From contig OZ022501.1 of assembly GCA_963989385.1 (NCBI GenBank), forward strand, positions 97,076,979 to 97,140,978: a DNA stretch of 64,000 nucleotides, read 5' to 3'. This stretch comes from Ctena decussata (Eukaryota; Mollusca; Bivalvia; Lucinida; Lucinidae). Below the pieces are notes generated by a model that saw only the letters and a list, made by a program, of their open reading frames with translations, did no database searches and was not told the origin of the DNA. Shown here piece after piece: positions 11,701-21,539 of the stretch. Each line of letters begins with the position of its first letter. Within the stretch, counting starts at the first letter, position 1. The translations under genes were made by a program, and so were the position numbers.

Positions 11701-14594
11701 TGACGTCATTTAACCAATCGAACATTGTTTTCATGACCAATGTCAGTATGTAGCCAATCATTTTCTGAGATCGCTTCTGAAGGCATCGCCTGATAACATT
11801 CGTGCAAGCGCAGTGCTGCAATGACATGATATCACATCAAGTTATCATACCCATGTTATCAGGTGAATTTTGCAGCAGATGCATGATATATATGGGCTTC
11901 ATGAATACAGAGCCAAAAGTACAGATACAGGGATTCATGGACCTAAGAGCTTTTTTTTTTAATTTTACGTTAATCAACTAAAACTTCAGATTTAATGTGA
12001 AGAAAAACCATTTCAGTTTTGGTAAATGCATGGCTAATTTTGTTATACAGCCAATACGTAGATTTTTAAGAATATCCAATATGACTGGAAAATGTTGGTT
12101 CTATTTAGAAGAAAGACCTTATCATATTTGGATATGTGAAAGTGAAAGAGCTGCAAAAGTGCTAGGAAACAAAAAAGTTACCTCCCCTGAAGACTCTCCA
12201 CCACTTGTCAACTGAACAATTTCATCCTCTTGCTGCTGCAAACATACATAATTACAATCTGTACATGCATTTCATATCAAGTTCAAGGGCAATCAAATTT
12301 AATATAATTACAATCTGTACATGCTTTTTAAATCAAGTTCAATGGCAACCAAATTTAACCCTATTGCACTAAGAATGGTCAAAACTCCATGGAGTTTTGA
12401 CCATTCTGAGTGCAATAGGGTTAACTCAGAATGGTCAAATCTCAATGGAGTTTTGACCATTCTGAGTGCAATAGGGTTAACCACATAGTAAAAGCAACTA
12501 TTATAAGTTAAGAATAAAAACTTATCATATATGTCTCTGATGGAATATTCCATCATCAAATCAGGACATGTTCCATTCACCTTATCAGTGGATAATTCAC
12601 TGAAGACTGAAAGTCAAACAATGAAAACCTGAATGATCAGACTGCTCTTTTAGATATCTGACCTTTGTCTTAACTGTTTAGGGGTTGATGATATTTTCCC
12701 ACTAAATCTGATGTAACTACAGATCTAGTGGAATCCTTGTTTCAGGCAGTGAAAGCTCTGATCAAGACTGCACAACTGCACAGACTAATCAGAGAATCTG
12801 CTGATTGCACAGTCTCATTTTTGCTGATATCTGGACTCAGACATTTGCAGATGGGTAGGTATGTAATATTTAAAATCACTAGGTGTCAAAATGATTGGCT
12901 AAGAATGCAAATACAAACAGTTTGAAGTCCACCTGCAGAGATGGAAAAATCTTTTACCAAAATTTGACATGGGATGATTTTAAGGCTCTTTGGAGCAGTC
13001 TGATCAGGATCTATGCTGTATGTTCAAACTCTTCTATTTCAATATCTATGTTCAGTTTGATCCATGAGCCCCAACATGACAAAACCAACAAAGTGGCATG
13101 TGCGCCCAGCAAAGAATCAGATCAGTCTGGGCATCTGCCCAGTCTGATCAGTATTCACTGTCCACATGGAGCTAGCTTATACCCTTATAGCCTCTTTAAG
13201 TGCACAGTGAAGACTGATCAGACTGGGTGGATGCCAAGGCTGATAGGAGTCTTCGCTGGGTGCACATGCCACTTTGTGGATTTTGTTGTGTTGTGACAAA
13301 TACTTTTGTTTTTTTTCTCTGAGAATTATCCTGGTGATGAGTTCAAAACATATATGAGCCGCGACGTGACAAAACCAACAATGTGGTCGTGCGTCCAGCG
13401 CAGACTCAGATCAGCCTGGGAATCCGCCCAGTCTGATCAGAGTCTTCGCTTTCCGCATGAAGGTAGCTTAGTCCCTCAGCTAGCATTTAATCGCTTAGCA
13501 AAGAGTCTGATTAAACTTGGCGGATGCCTATGCTGATCCGAGTCTGCGCTGGGCGGACGACCACATTGTTGGTTTTCTCACGTCGCGGCTCATATCATGT
13601 ATACGAGAAATGATAATGTATACCAGAAATGATGAAGGTCCTTGGATTATCAAGATATCTGTTGATTTAGAAAAGGTGAATATTACCTATACAATCTTGC
13701 ATTGGAGGTGCACAACAAACAGAATTTTTCAAGGATGGCCATATTACTCCCCAAAGTGTTTGTCATATAAGGGAACCAGTAAAATGACTCACCAGTGTTG
13801 GGTTTGACACTTCTACTTCTTAAAATGACTCACCATTCAAGGAGCACAACAAACACAGGGTTTTTCAAGGATGGCCATATTACTCCCCAAAGTGTTTGTC
13901 ATATAAGGGAACCAGTAAAATGACTCACCAGAGTTGGGTTTGACACTCCTGCTTCTTCTTCAGTCTCTTCCAATAACCTTTCACCCTTCTTCTTTCTTCC
14001 CCTGTTTTAAATCAGAGTAGAAAACTCATGAATTACACACACTACAAGAATCAGACACTTTTTCAGTTTTGTTCAAAATAAAATGGTTTGTTTAAATAAT
14101 CAAAATATCAAATAAATGGAACCTGGCTTATAGAAAGTGCCACAATACTGTAAACTGTGACTATTCACAAGCAATTTCTTTATGCTATTTCTGAATACGA
14201 ATGCTAGCAAATTGAAGAATCTTGACAGTATTTTTCTGATTGATGATCAAACGAAAATTTTGATAGATAATTATTAATAATTCCACAACAGAACAAATCA
14301 CAAAATAAAGAACAAGCCAAAATAAAATGACTAACAGTATTCAATTTATTCAAGATTACGGGACCACACTGCTAAATGGCCATATATATTGACTTAAATT
14401 TCTTAAAAGGTAAATTAATGTTTCATCATGTTAAAGTGTCTCAACTATGAAAATAAATGAGAATAATTAAAACAATGCCTTTTCCGTGGACTCAGAGTTC
14501 ATCCTCAGATTTAACCTACAAACCTCTTGGACACCGTCAAGATGACCTTCCAGTCCCTACATCAGAAAAAAAGAATTATTCATACTTACGCCAT
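5756..14594 (-). CDS. CC2D2A: CC2D2A, 5' part of the gene (10 coding exons, continues off the left edge)
   Basis: Coiled-coil and C2 domain protein of the ciliary transition zone. In the known family it is a core member of the MKS/B9 module at the cilium base and is needed for ciliogenesis (human Joubert/Meckel gene). Ten minus-strand exons with GT/AG borders join in phase: 14590-14594, 13929-14001, 12182-12235, 11092-11166, 10016-10310, 8828-8979, 8135-8233, 7594-7683, 6598-6795, 5756-5795 (1081 nt, 360 codons plus 1 nt). Recognition rests on PTAEEAFDFFTRNWDPEP (near residue 286), close to the human PSAEEAYNFFTFNFDPEP, and on ASLRLKMRDRLQKAK (near residue 204), close to the human FSMRGRMREKLQAARSK. 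The product so far is very rich in Glu, Lys and Arg and predicted to be coiled coil. The C2 domains and C-terminal half would lie beyond position 1. The N-terminal stretch before the signature looks longer than in human. Introns are 0.5-1.9 kb and full of MITEs. Confidence 0.88.
6320..6522. mobile_element. palindromic MITE, family P1, with 5-bp target duplication ATAAC
   Basis: 203 bp, termini CAGAGCTCTAGATAAGA and the reverse complement, nearly palindromic throughout; the centre reads CATCTGAAC...GTTCAGATG. Flanked by ATAAC on both sides (6315-6319 and 6523-6527). It lies in the CC2D2A intron between exons 9 and 10. Confidence 0.9.
6598..6795 (-). CDS. CC2D2A: CC2D2A coding exon 9 (family signature)
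   Basis: 198 nt, phase 0 to 0, acceptor CTTTAG, donor GTGAGT. It opens with GVYMPTAEEAFDFFTRNWDP, the best match to vertebrate CC2D2A in the window. About 40 residues of nearly pure Glu/Lys follow, then PGPSEPKEGE. Low-complexity reading frames on the other strand here are shadows of the Glu/Lys codons. Confidence 0.92.
7103..7311. mobile_element. short pogo/Tigger-like MITE
   Basis: Terminal inverted repeats TACAGTCAACTCCCGATATC and GATATCGAGAGTTGACCGTA, starting and ending in TA. The CAGTC-type ends are typical of pogo-group Tc1/mariner elements. No transposase. Confidence 0.7.
7594..7683 (-). CDS. CC2D2A: CC2D2A coding exon 8
   Basis: 90 nt, phase 0 to 0, donor GTAAGT, acceptor ATGACCAG. 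It encodes LDAEALERMTEERRKAREER then KKKAAEGKLK, a strongly charged single helix that runs straight into the signature exon. Confidence 0.86.
7785..7915. mobile_element. MITE family P3, partial copy
   Basis: Contains TTCGCTTCCCTGGATGA and the core GGAAAGAATCTGATCCCCAA ... TTCCTTT shared with the 8,419 and 46,914 copies; the ends are lost. Confidence 0.55.
8135..8233 (-). CDS. CC2D2A: CC2D2A coding exon 7
   Basis: 99 nt, phase 0 to 0, donor GTATGT, acceptor TTTAAG. It encodes a continuous charged helix beginning DEAMLEVKAEEKEHRRERR and ending TTRFDEG, consistent with the coiled-coil N-terminal region. Confidence 0.85.
8419..8659. mobile_element. MITE family P3
   Basis: About 240 bp, starting TTAAAGGTGAATGGGTA and ending ACCCCTTAA. 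The central hairpin is AAAGGAAAGAATCTGCT ... AGCAGATTCTTTCCTTT. Lies in a CC2D2A intron. Confidence 0.75.
8828..8979 (-). CDS. CC2D2A: CC2D2A coding exon 6 (MRxxL motif)
   Basis: 152 nt, phase 1 to 0, acceptor TTTTCAG, donor GTATGT. It has a Pro-rich acidic half (EEAAEPPPRPPSPVIEPKP) followed by TPRMASLRLKMRDRLQKAK. The latter matches the N-terminal CC2D2A motif around MREKLQAARSK in vertebrates. Confidence 0.88.
9640..9985. mobile_element. MITE family P3 with internal triplication
   Basis: Same hairpin core at about 9,718-9,770. Half of the core (CCTTTAAGAGTAGACAAAAT plus flank) then occurs three times in a row between 9,757 and 9,895, which lengthens the element. Confidence 0.7.
10016..10310 (-). 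CDS. CC2D2A: CC2D2A coding exon 5
   Basis: 295 nt, the largest exon in the window, entering in phase 0 and leaving in phase 1. The acceptor is CTATAG and the donor GTAGGT. It encodes a charged, helix-prone stretch (LARELKDVKKRSKQKVEE), a Pro/Glu-rich middle and a basic end (KRLRKKKEKVEE). The last base joins exon 6 to form a Thr codon. Confidence 0.85.
10376..10577. mobile_element. palindromic MITE, family P1, target duplication GGTAC
   Basis: 202 bp copy in inverted orientation relative to the 6,320 copy, with CAGAGCTCTAGATAAG ends. Flanked by GGTAC at 10371-10375 and 10578-10582. Confidence 0.9.
11092..11166 (-). CDS. CC2D2A: CC2D2A coding exon 4
   Basis: 75 nt, phase 0 to 0, acceptor TTTTTAG and donor GTAAGC. 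It encodes IIDETLEADALVSTLKTK followed by a basic cluster RRKKKRQ, which could act as a nuclear or nucleic-acid-like basic patch. No known motif is recognised. Confidence 0.78.
11237..11866. repeat. inverted-repeat element with a 211-bp tandem duplication
   Basis: The left part is an inverted repeat (GTTTATCAGGCGAGACCAGAAAC against GTTTCTGGTCGAGCCTGATAAAC, stated as a match rather than a motif). From about 11,331 a 211 bp segment is repeated once, almost identical (I see one obvious substitution, GCG/GTG). The end near 11,860 again has a TTATCAGG motif. Confidence 0.7.
12182..12235 (-). CDS. CC2D2A: CC2D2A coding exon 3
   Basis: 54 nt, phase 0 to 0, encoding QQEDEIVQLTSGGESSGE. The acceptor is TTTGCAG (a second CAG follows directly, so a one-codon NAGNAG alternative is possible). 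The donor is GTAACT. Confidence 0.75.
12355..12480. mobile_element. TTAA-flanked hairpin repeat
   Basis: Perfect or near-perfect hairpin: TTAACCCTATTGCACT ... AGTGCAATAGGGTTAA around AATGGTCAAAACTCC/GGAGTTTTGACCATT. A second, partly duplicated half ends in TTAA at 12,477-12,480. CCCT/AGGG ends next to TTAA suggest a piggyBac-type MITE (inference). Confidence 0.65.
13063..13298. mobile_element. palindromic MITE, family P4
   Basis: Divergent copy of the 244 bp family: CATGAGCCCCAACATGACAA at the left and a TTGTTGTGTTGTGACA-type right end, with the core ...GATCAGTCTGGGCATCTGCC. The right terminus has lost the GGCTCATAT box. Confidence 0.75.
13352..13595. mobile_element. palindromic MITE, family P4, full length
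   Basis: 244 bp with ends ATATGAGCCGCGACGTGA and TCACGTCGCGGCTCATAT. The interior is made of further nested inverted motifs (GATCAGCCTGGG, CAGTCTGATCAGAGTCTTCG). It lies 55 bp from a diverged copy of itself. Confidence 0.85.
13700..13967. repeat. 134-bp tandem duplication covering the 3' half of CC2D2A exon 2
   Basis: Two units offset by 134 bp (for example CACAACAAAC at 13,711 and 13,845). The left unit carries a copy (13793-13821) of the last part of exon 2 with its GTGAGT donor. It encodes VSNPTL again but has no convincing acceptor, so it is probably an inert exon fragment. Confidence 0.75.
13929..14001 (-). CDS. CC2D2A: CC2D2A coding exon 2
   Basis: 73 nt, entering in phase 2 and leaving in phase 0 at a GTGAGT donor; acceptor AAAACAG. 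It encodes basic then acidic sequence (GRKKKGERLLEETEEEAG, then VSNPTL). Of the three frames, only the one matching the ATGGC exon is open from end to end and runs into exon 3 in frame. The 3' half of this exon is partly duplicated just downstream (13793-13821). Confidence 0.75.
14590..14594 (-). CDS. CC2D2A: CC2D2A coding exon 1 (only 5 coding nt: ATGGC)
   Basis: The reading frame of exon 2 needs a donor exon ending in phase 2. Immediately before a GTAAGT donor there is ATG-GC, which gives Met-Ala when joined to the first G of exon 2. An in-frame TGA lies 30 nt upstream (14622-14624), supporting this ATG as the start. The 5' UTR runs upward from 14595. A weak acceptor-like AG lies before 14647, so a further upstream non-coding exon is possible. 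Confidence 0.7.
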
Positions 14595-14659
14595 TGCACT
14601 TTTATCAGCAATTTGTCTCTGTCATCAACTAGCTGCCACCTCTTTCACTGAATCTTTGC

Positions 14660-15410
14660 AAAATCTGCAATGCACATAAAGGGTACAACTGCAATCTTTG
14701 GAAAAAATTCCACAGAAGCTTTGGGTTTGGACTTAGGTCAGCAGAGCCTCATTGAAGTCTCAATTTATACACGATAACAATGTTCTTAGAGGGAAACTTT
14801 GTGTGAGTCAAGGTAACCAGTCCGGGTTTTTTTTCTCAATAATCAACACAAACATAACCAGTGTTTGGTGTTTATCTTTACAGTAATATGCATATCATTG
14901 CATGAGCTTGTCCATTGCTTACAAATTTATTCAAGAAAAAAAAAATAACACCAAATGACAAATAAAGCTCTACACATTATTATCTTTCAAGTTATTACAT
15001 AAAAGTCAATCTAGGGACATATACAGAATGGCAATATGTTACACTCTGGGGACTTCATCACTCAGACATCTTGGTTTATAACGTGCGCTCCACATGGGAA
15101 AAATACTGTTAGACCATTAGTATAAACCATGAAGAGACGTTACAACAATAATGATAATAACTTTACAACAATAATGAATAATTAATGTTTATTTGTGAAC
15201 AAACATACCAACACATCATCACATATTAAAATACAGTTCTAAATATTATCTTCCTTAAAAGTCCTATTGCTCTATCAGCATGAAAAACTTCATCATGAGT
15301 AAAAACTGCAAGCTTCTCATTATAGTTTCGTCATTATAAATGATTGTGATAAACCAGCTTCAAACTTACAAAACATCCTTGAGTTGCACATAAAATGGGT
15401 TTAAAAACTT
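14660..15410. other. region upstream of CC2D2A, no gene seen
   Basis: AT-rich, no clear exon. The CC2D2A promoter probably lies here or farther up, but no core promoter element is convincing. Confidence 0.4.
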
Positions 15411-15414
15411 ATTA

Positions 15415-15457
15415 GGGTCATTTTAGTTGGCAACAAAAGTTGTCAACTAAAATGACC
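15415..15457. repeat. short hairpin
   Basis: GGGTCATTTTAGTTGGCAAC pairs with GTTGTCAACTAAAATGACC across a 4-base loop. Probably a remnant of a palindromic MITE. Confidence 0.6.
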
Positions 15458-17300
15458 TACTTTTGATTTCATTAAGTTGAATAAAATGGTAAAACTACAA
15501 TGTACAGACATGGAGGCCCAATTGCTATCCTGCCTATGTCTATGTTTATATAGCATTAATATTAATCACTATATTGGTTAATTGGTCGATAAGCAAAACG
15601 AAAACAATTATCGATCGACGAAATTAAGTAATCGATTACCTGCTGAAAATATCCTGTCACTTTCTGCAATAAAATATCAGAAATTTCTCGTTATTCACTT
15701 CTTATTTCCTTCCAAACGAAAACAGAAGTCTCGGAGACCAACCGGAAACGTTGAAGAGTATTTGTGATAGGGTGAATAGGTTGTAACGAATAGCATAAAC
15801 CCGTTGTGTTCTGGTCAGTTCAGACGACCAAGTTAATGTTTTGCACAAAACCCGGAACATTTTATCAGTTCAATAGCCTCGCTTATAATTTTAATCCAGT
15901 CTATTTAATAAAATGATTAGAATTTAGGTTTTTATTAACACGCAAATCGATAGATATTGTTCCGGTAGTTGTACTGAAAGTAGGTACTACCAACTACCGA
16001 AGGAACGTTTCTGACATATCAACGATTGGCTGTGCTACCATTTAGTGTCCATATTCGTGTCATTCACTTTGCCCAGCCGATTTACCTGTTAGAATGACGT
16101 CACTTGAGCTCAAGATGATCGCTTGTTTTGTTACTGCCAATTAGGAAGCCAATTAGCGTGGATTGGCATATCAGAAGACAAGACTTAATCAAAGGTAATT
16201 GATAATTTGAATAGTTATCAACTGTATTGTTTGTTAGTGTACCTTGTCAGAACGTTTAGCACAAAATCTGTGCCACCGAAGCTTCTAAACATACCCATTT
16301 TCAATTTGCCATATTCATCAATTACTAATCGGTCAATTATCGATACGACTGGACGGATAATCGATTACCATTTTGGCTTCGATTAGCCAGCCCTAATTGC
16401 TACATGGAAAACCAAAACAGCTAGGAAATTGTGTTTGTGGAGGGATTTGTTATTTTTCAATAACGTTTTTCTCTACTTTTTGCCAGTTATATGACTCATT
16501 ATATGCACACCAACTAGGGCCCAAAAATTGTTATAAAGAACTTGCTTGCTATTTTGTCATTCATTAGGTATACAGTCACACAACCGAGGGGTGTGTTGGG
16601 GTGGGGTGGGGCAGGGGCTGGGAGGTCACATCCTCACTGGAAATCCAAGCCTTCTTCAGTAATCTGCATTATCAATGCAGTCTGTACTATTCTGCTGGCT
16701 ACGATCATATATGTGAATTGTTGTTTTCGAAGTGCTTTCTGTGAAAATTCCACCCAAAAATTTTAGCGTTCCTAACAACCAATTTGCACTTGAATTTGCT
16801 GCGACAGAAGCGATTTGTAGACGAAAAAATACTGACTATTAAGAAACTATTAATTAACTAACAAGGGTGCAGCTTGCATTGTTCATTTTTTTTTTATCTA
16901 TCGCGTCTAAATTGCTGAATATTTACCAGAAAAAATCGTGAAAGAACTTGCATTCCAAAATGGCGCTGCTGGGTGAAATGGACGCTTGCAATTGTATTTA
17001 ATTTACAGGTATGAAATCAATCAAGCATCTCCTATACAGAGACTTGGTATAAACGGTCCAAACTGTTTCAGTAAAGACCGCAATGCTATGTAATGCATCC
17101 GAAATCTTCCTATAAACCGAAATGCGAATTAAAATTTTCTAGACGGTTAAAAGGTATCTGTGAACTGGGTATAGACAGACTATACATACCTCGGGAACCA
17201 TGTACTGTTTAATCCAGACAATGACATGGTTGTAAGCGTATCCGAAATTTGTATCTTGTATCTTTCACAGTGAAAAATCAACAAAATAAGGACAAGTACT
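15458..17300. other. intergenic, no gene recognised
   Basis: Two AT/CG-mixed ends with ATCGATTA-type motifs (about 15,570-15,640 and 16,320-16,385) hint at a decayed element, but they do not align cleanly as inverted repeats. Confidence 0.35.
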
Positions 17301-17319
17301 CAGTGCTTATTAACATTGA

Positions 17320-17860
17320 TAATTATAAGTACGCGTCAATTAAGCGCGGATTTTTGTCCGTATGTAACGTCAATACGGAAAAAATACGCTGCTGGTGTGA
17401 CAAAGATTCCGCAACAGTACGCATGAGTATTTTCGTAAAATTTGAATAATACCTGTAAGTAAATACGCTGCTTCTATGCTGAAAATGCCGCATCAATATG
17501 CACGCGTACAGTTGTGCGTAGATTACATTGATACGGAAAATATACGTTGCTGGTGAGATGAAGATTTTGCACAAGTACGCATCCGTATTTCTATAAATAC
17601 AAAACGCACTCGCATGTAAGTACGCTGCTTGCATGACAAAATGTCTACAACAATACGCATGCGTATTTGCAAAAGTACGCATGCGTATTTCTATCAATAT
17701 AGAACATACTCGCTTGTACAAACGTTCCTTGCGTGACAATGCGTCTGCAAAAATACGCATGAGTATTTTCTTAAAAATAATGATTTACCGATGGTAAATA
17801 CGCCACTTGTGTGACCAAGATTCATCAGAAATACGCATGCGTATTTCTGTCACAATCAAA
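17320..17860 (-). repeat. TACGCAT satellite block, copy 1
   Basis: Repeated TACGCATGCGTATTT and TGACAAAGATTCCGCA phrases with irregular spacing of about 60-120 bp. It is the reverse-complement relative of the block at 37,372-37,875. Long open frames on the minus strand arise from the repeat. Confidence 0.7.
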
Positions 17861-18362
17861 GCGTACTATGCGTACTTGTGCTTGCATTTTTAAAATCCGC
17901 TTTGGCGTTAGGGTTAACGTTTAGATGTGCGGATTTAAAATGAATACGCAAAATGCGTTGGGTTTGTGAATGGTTCTGGATTTCTTGCTTTTTGGTGCAG
18001 AATATTGGTCTATAGCCAATAACAAAAAGCAAGTGCACCAGTATGCAAACCAATATGTGCACGGTCCTAGAGGGTGATACGAAGACATTCACTTACAGGT
18101 GAAAAATAACTCAATAAACTGCATGTGGGTTATATTGTCATTTTATTCATTGTACGACATTTATTATAAACATTTCATAAAGAAACACTGGCTATTGTTA
18201 AATAAACAATGTTTTACCGGATCAGCTAAAGCCTTACCTCAGACAGTAAACTGTCGAGGCTTATTACCTTAACATGACCATAACTGCAATCATATGGTTT
18301 TTTTATGGCTGTAAAACGGCAATTTTCGTATGTTAATTTGTCAGTGGTGATGTTTTTAACTA

Positions 18363-18480
18363 TACACTGCTCAAAATAATTAAAAGAACCCCTGATATTT
18401 TTTAAATAGACAACAGTGCAACGCATCCCATCTTCACAGCTTTTTCGTAACAACGGAAAATGACATAGAATCTCCAATCC
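18363..18480. mobile_element. fragment of a Tc1-like element
   Basis: TACACTGCTCAAAATAATTA followed by ACAGTGCAACGC matches the left end of the complete copy at 41,015-41,607. The right end was not found. Confidence 0.5.
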
Positions 18481-19254
18481 GTTTGCAGAAGTTTTGCGAA
18501 ATCTAACGTCCGTTTAAACTTAACTACTTAAGGAACTGAAATTCAAGTCTATTTGCAGTTTCATAATTCTACTTTATTTTCTTTCTTTTTCTTTTCATCA
18601 CTTATTCAGTTCATTCCCACCTGGCAGCCCATATAAAACACTTAAAACTTAATTGATTGCCAACTACATTTTGACTGCCTGTTTAAGCCTAATGTGGGCG
18701 AAATTTTTAGAACATCTCAATAAATTCTAAGGCTTGTAAACTTTCAACTCTTCATTATCACTCCCAGAAACTAACTATAGCTTATTATCCACATTCTCCC
18801 TTCTCTCACATGCTCTGTCCAGCCTCCTGCCCAATCATCTCGCTCTCTTACTACCACATGACTAATTAACCTGTTCACACCTTTATGTGATTCTATTGTG
18901 ATAGGTTGCTTTCTAAACTAGCTCCTTATCTCTCTCACACTCATTTCAGAATTGCACCCTCAAAGATCAAAAGAAATTAGCAAGTACTTAAAGATAATTC
19001 CACTACTGAGTCTGCAGGACTACCTGCTGAAAATAGTTCCACTTGATTACCCTAAAGATAACTTAATGCTTTATGAATAAATCAGGTTAATCAAACATCA
19101 TGTCCCTTTCCTAATGACATACCATATATACATTTCTCATAACTTAATAAGGCTGTAGTAGTTCAAATAGGTTCAAATACTATTAAATTTAATAATTAAA
19201 ATACTAAAATTAAATTTCAATGATAGTAATTTAAAGTAATTAGTACTTGCATTG

Positions 19255-20065
19255 CCCTTGTGATATATGAATTTATTACTCAACAATTCACGAACTAGAG
19301 CTGATCTATTTCGATTCTAACACACGAGAAACAATGAAAAGTACTTGTTTCCTTCAGATCCTGGTAAGTGTCCGCAACTACAATGAAGAACCCCGCCACA
19401 ATTTTAGACTGTAACAAAGACGTTTACCTGTATTTCTTGCGTTTAATATGCGCAAAAATGACTTTTCACCGTCCAACGTTAAAGTGCGTCATATGACGTC
19501 ATAAAACGGCGGTAATTAGTGTCATGCATTTCCGCCCAGTGAATTTGTTGCAGAATAAAACACGGAAAATTTCCATTGCTTCTATACGCGCAGTGTGTTA
19601 GAATATGAATATACAGTGCGCCTATAGAAGCAATGGAAAGTTTCCGCGTTTTATTCTGCAACAATTCACTGTTTAGGAGCGCGTGAGTATCATTGCTGAC
19701 GTCACTGGAAATACTGACGTATTTTTGTGAGGTTTTGAGACGTTTGACGGTCACGGTAACGTCGCTTTTTCTTTCTAAAAGCGTTATAAAATGTACATTT
19801 ATATTAGATACAGTTTAGAAAATTAGCGGGAAATTGAACGCGCTGGCACGATGGTTGGGAGAATTCGAATGAAAGAAAATAAAACATTTTCAGCGTTAGA
19901 ATCGAAATAGTTCAGCCCTAGCATTGAATTATTGAGTAATAATTCACTGTTTGTTGGTCAGTTGTAAGTAGATATATCACTCGCGCTCCGCGCTCGTGAT
20001 ATGAACAACCTTACAACTGACCTCCAAACAGTGAATTATTACTCAACAATTCACTGCTAGAGCTG
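19255..20065. repeat. nested inverted-repeat complex
   Basis: The motif ATTACTCAACAATTCAC with CTAGAGCTGATCTATTTC occurs at about 19,270, inverted near 19,920, and again at 20,040. Inside are two further inverted pairs: CAATGGAAA...TTTTATTCTGCAACA around 19,545-19,675, and GGTCAGTTGTAAG / CTTACAACTGACC at 19,955-20,020. It looks like palindromic MITEs inserted in one another. Confidence 0.6.
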
Positions 20066-20082
20066 ATCTATTTCTTAAATAA

Positions 20083-20235
20083 ATAGAGGATCTTACATGA
20101 GTGGTCATGTATTATTAAATTTATTAAACGAGTTAGGGAAAATGGTAAGATGCGAGGCTCTGCTGGGGATCTTATCTTTTTTCTCAAACGAGTTTAACAA
20201 ATTCAATAATACATGAGCACAAATGCAAGGTTCTA
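20083..20235. mobile_element. inverted-repeat element
   Basis: GTCATGTATTATTAAATTTA ... TTCAATAATACATGAGCAC arms around an AAACGAGTT pair. A related element is at 47,182-47,285. Confidence 0.5.
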
Positions 20236-21184
20236 TTTATCATATGATACTAAAATCGCATTTTTATACCAATTTTGCACTAAAACGTCACGATATCGCC
20301 ATTAGAAAACGCGACGTTTTATGGACGTCAACGCATAACGTTACGGCGTAATTTGCATATTTAATCCACCAGTGGAATATTGTTTTTAATGCATGGCTTT
20401 ATTACACTCTCAGATGCGACGTCATATGATAAACTCATTTTCGCACGCTACTGACACCTGTAAGCGTAACACGTCAAAGTCGCAACAAAGACTTCGACTT
20501 TTATAATTTTACGCCTGGAGTGGTTTCTGTTCTGACTTTTGATGATAAATAACATTGAATGGAAAACTTTTAGATTGAAACACATGTAAAACGAGTAGCT
20601 GTGTTTTTATATAATGCAGCCCGCAAACAGGATCGAGAATCAATCAAAACGCCGCGACACAAGAAAAGGGCCATTCTGACAATCCGTACTGGCAATCGTT
20701 CAGTGCGCATGCTCAGCCCCTTAGTGAGGCCACGACTTTCCTCGCTTGAAGTTTGCTGTTCGCATAAGCCATAACGATTGTTTTCCCATTACGCAGTTCA
20801 AATATATCCTACATGAACTTGTAGCCCTCAAATTTAAACAAGACGCCTGAAAATGTTTTTGGGCAGTATACCTCCAGATTTAGTACAATCATGCAGGATT
20901 TGAAAACAAGCACTCATGCTTTTATGAATCATCTACTGCAATAAGTATACATTTTGAATAAAGAAGTCCAACTCCGAACTTTGTGCATAATACATGAATA
21001 AGTTATATAAGGGCTGCGACTGATTTTCATTCGACCGACCGTCGGAAACGCAGCTCATCGGTTTTTTGTTTTTGTCTTTGTTTGTTCGTTTGTTTTTGTT
21101 TGTTTGTTTTCTTTTTTTCCGGAAGGCGCGTGATACTTGGCTTATCCAATGCTAAATATCTGTAAAAAGAACCTTTATGAAGAT

Positions 21185-21365
21185 TTTGTCTAATATTTGA
21201 GCCGCAACAGCGACCCCTACGATTTACATGGGCACCCAGCGAAGACTGATATAGCTTATGCTATACATGTACGCTGTATTGATCACTACAAGGACCCAAA
21301 ATAGCTTCATGCAATCATTGAAGACTGATCAGACTGCGCGGATGCGCAGGCTGATCTCACTTTTC
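21185..21365. mobile_element. MITE family P4, degraded copy
   Basis: Contains GGGCACCCAGCGAAGACTGAT and GACTGATCAGACTGCGCGGA as in P4, but lacks intact ends. Confidence 0.5.
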
Positions 21366-21539
21366 GATTTGCGTTATCACCTTTAATTCGGGTGCAGACC
21401 CGATCGAGGAAGTCTTCCCTAGACGGGGAATTTTTACCCGATCGGGGGACTTTAAATCTCCCGATCGGGGGATTTAAAATCGCTGAAATCATAATGCACC
21501 TACAAACCATGAATGGCACGAGGTCTGCATTATCATTTA

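Noticed and set aside
15570..16385. Terminal inverted repeats of a larger element
   Set aside because: Both ends have ATCGATTA-rich sequence, but I could not align them as inverted or direct repeats with confidence.
17323..17760. 145-codon open frame on the minus strand
   Set aside because: Made of the TACGCAT satellite; the repeated YLC/RIF/DAY words follow the repeat unit.
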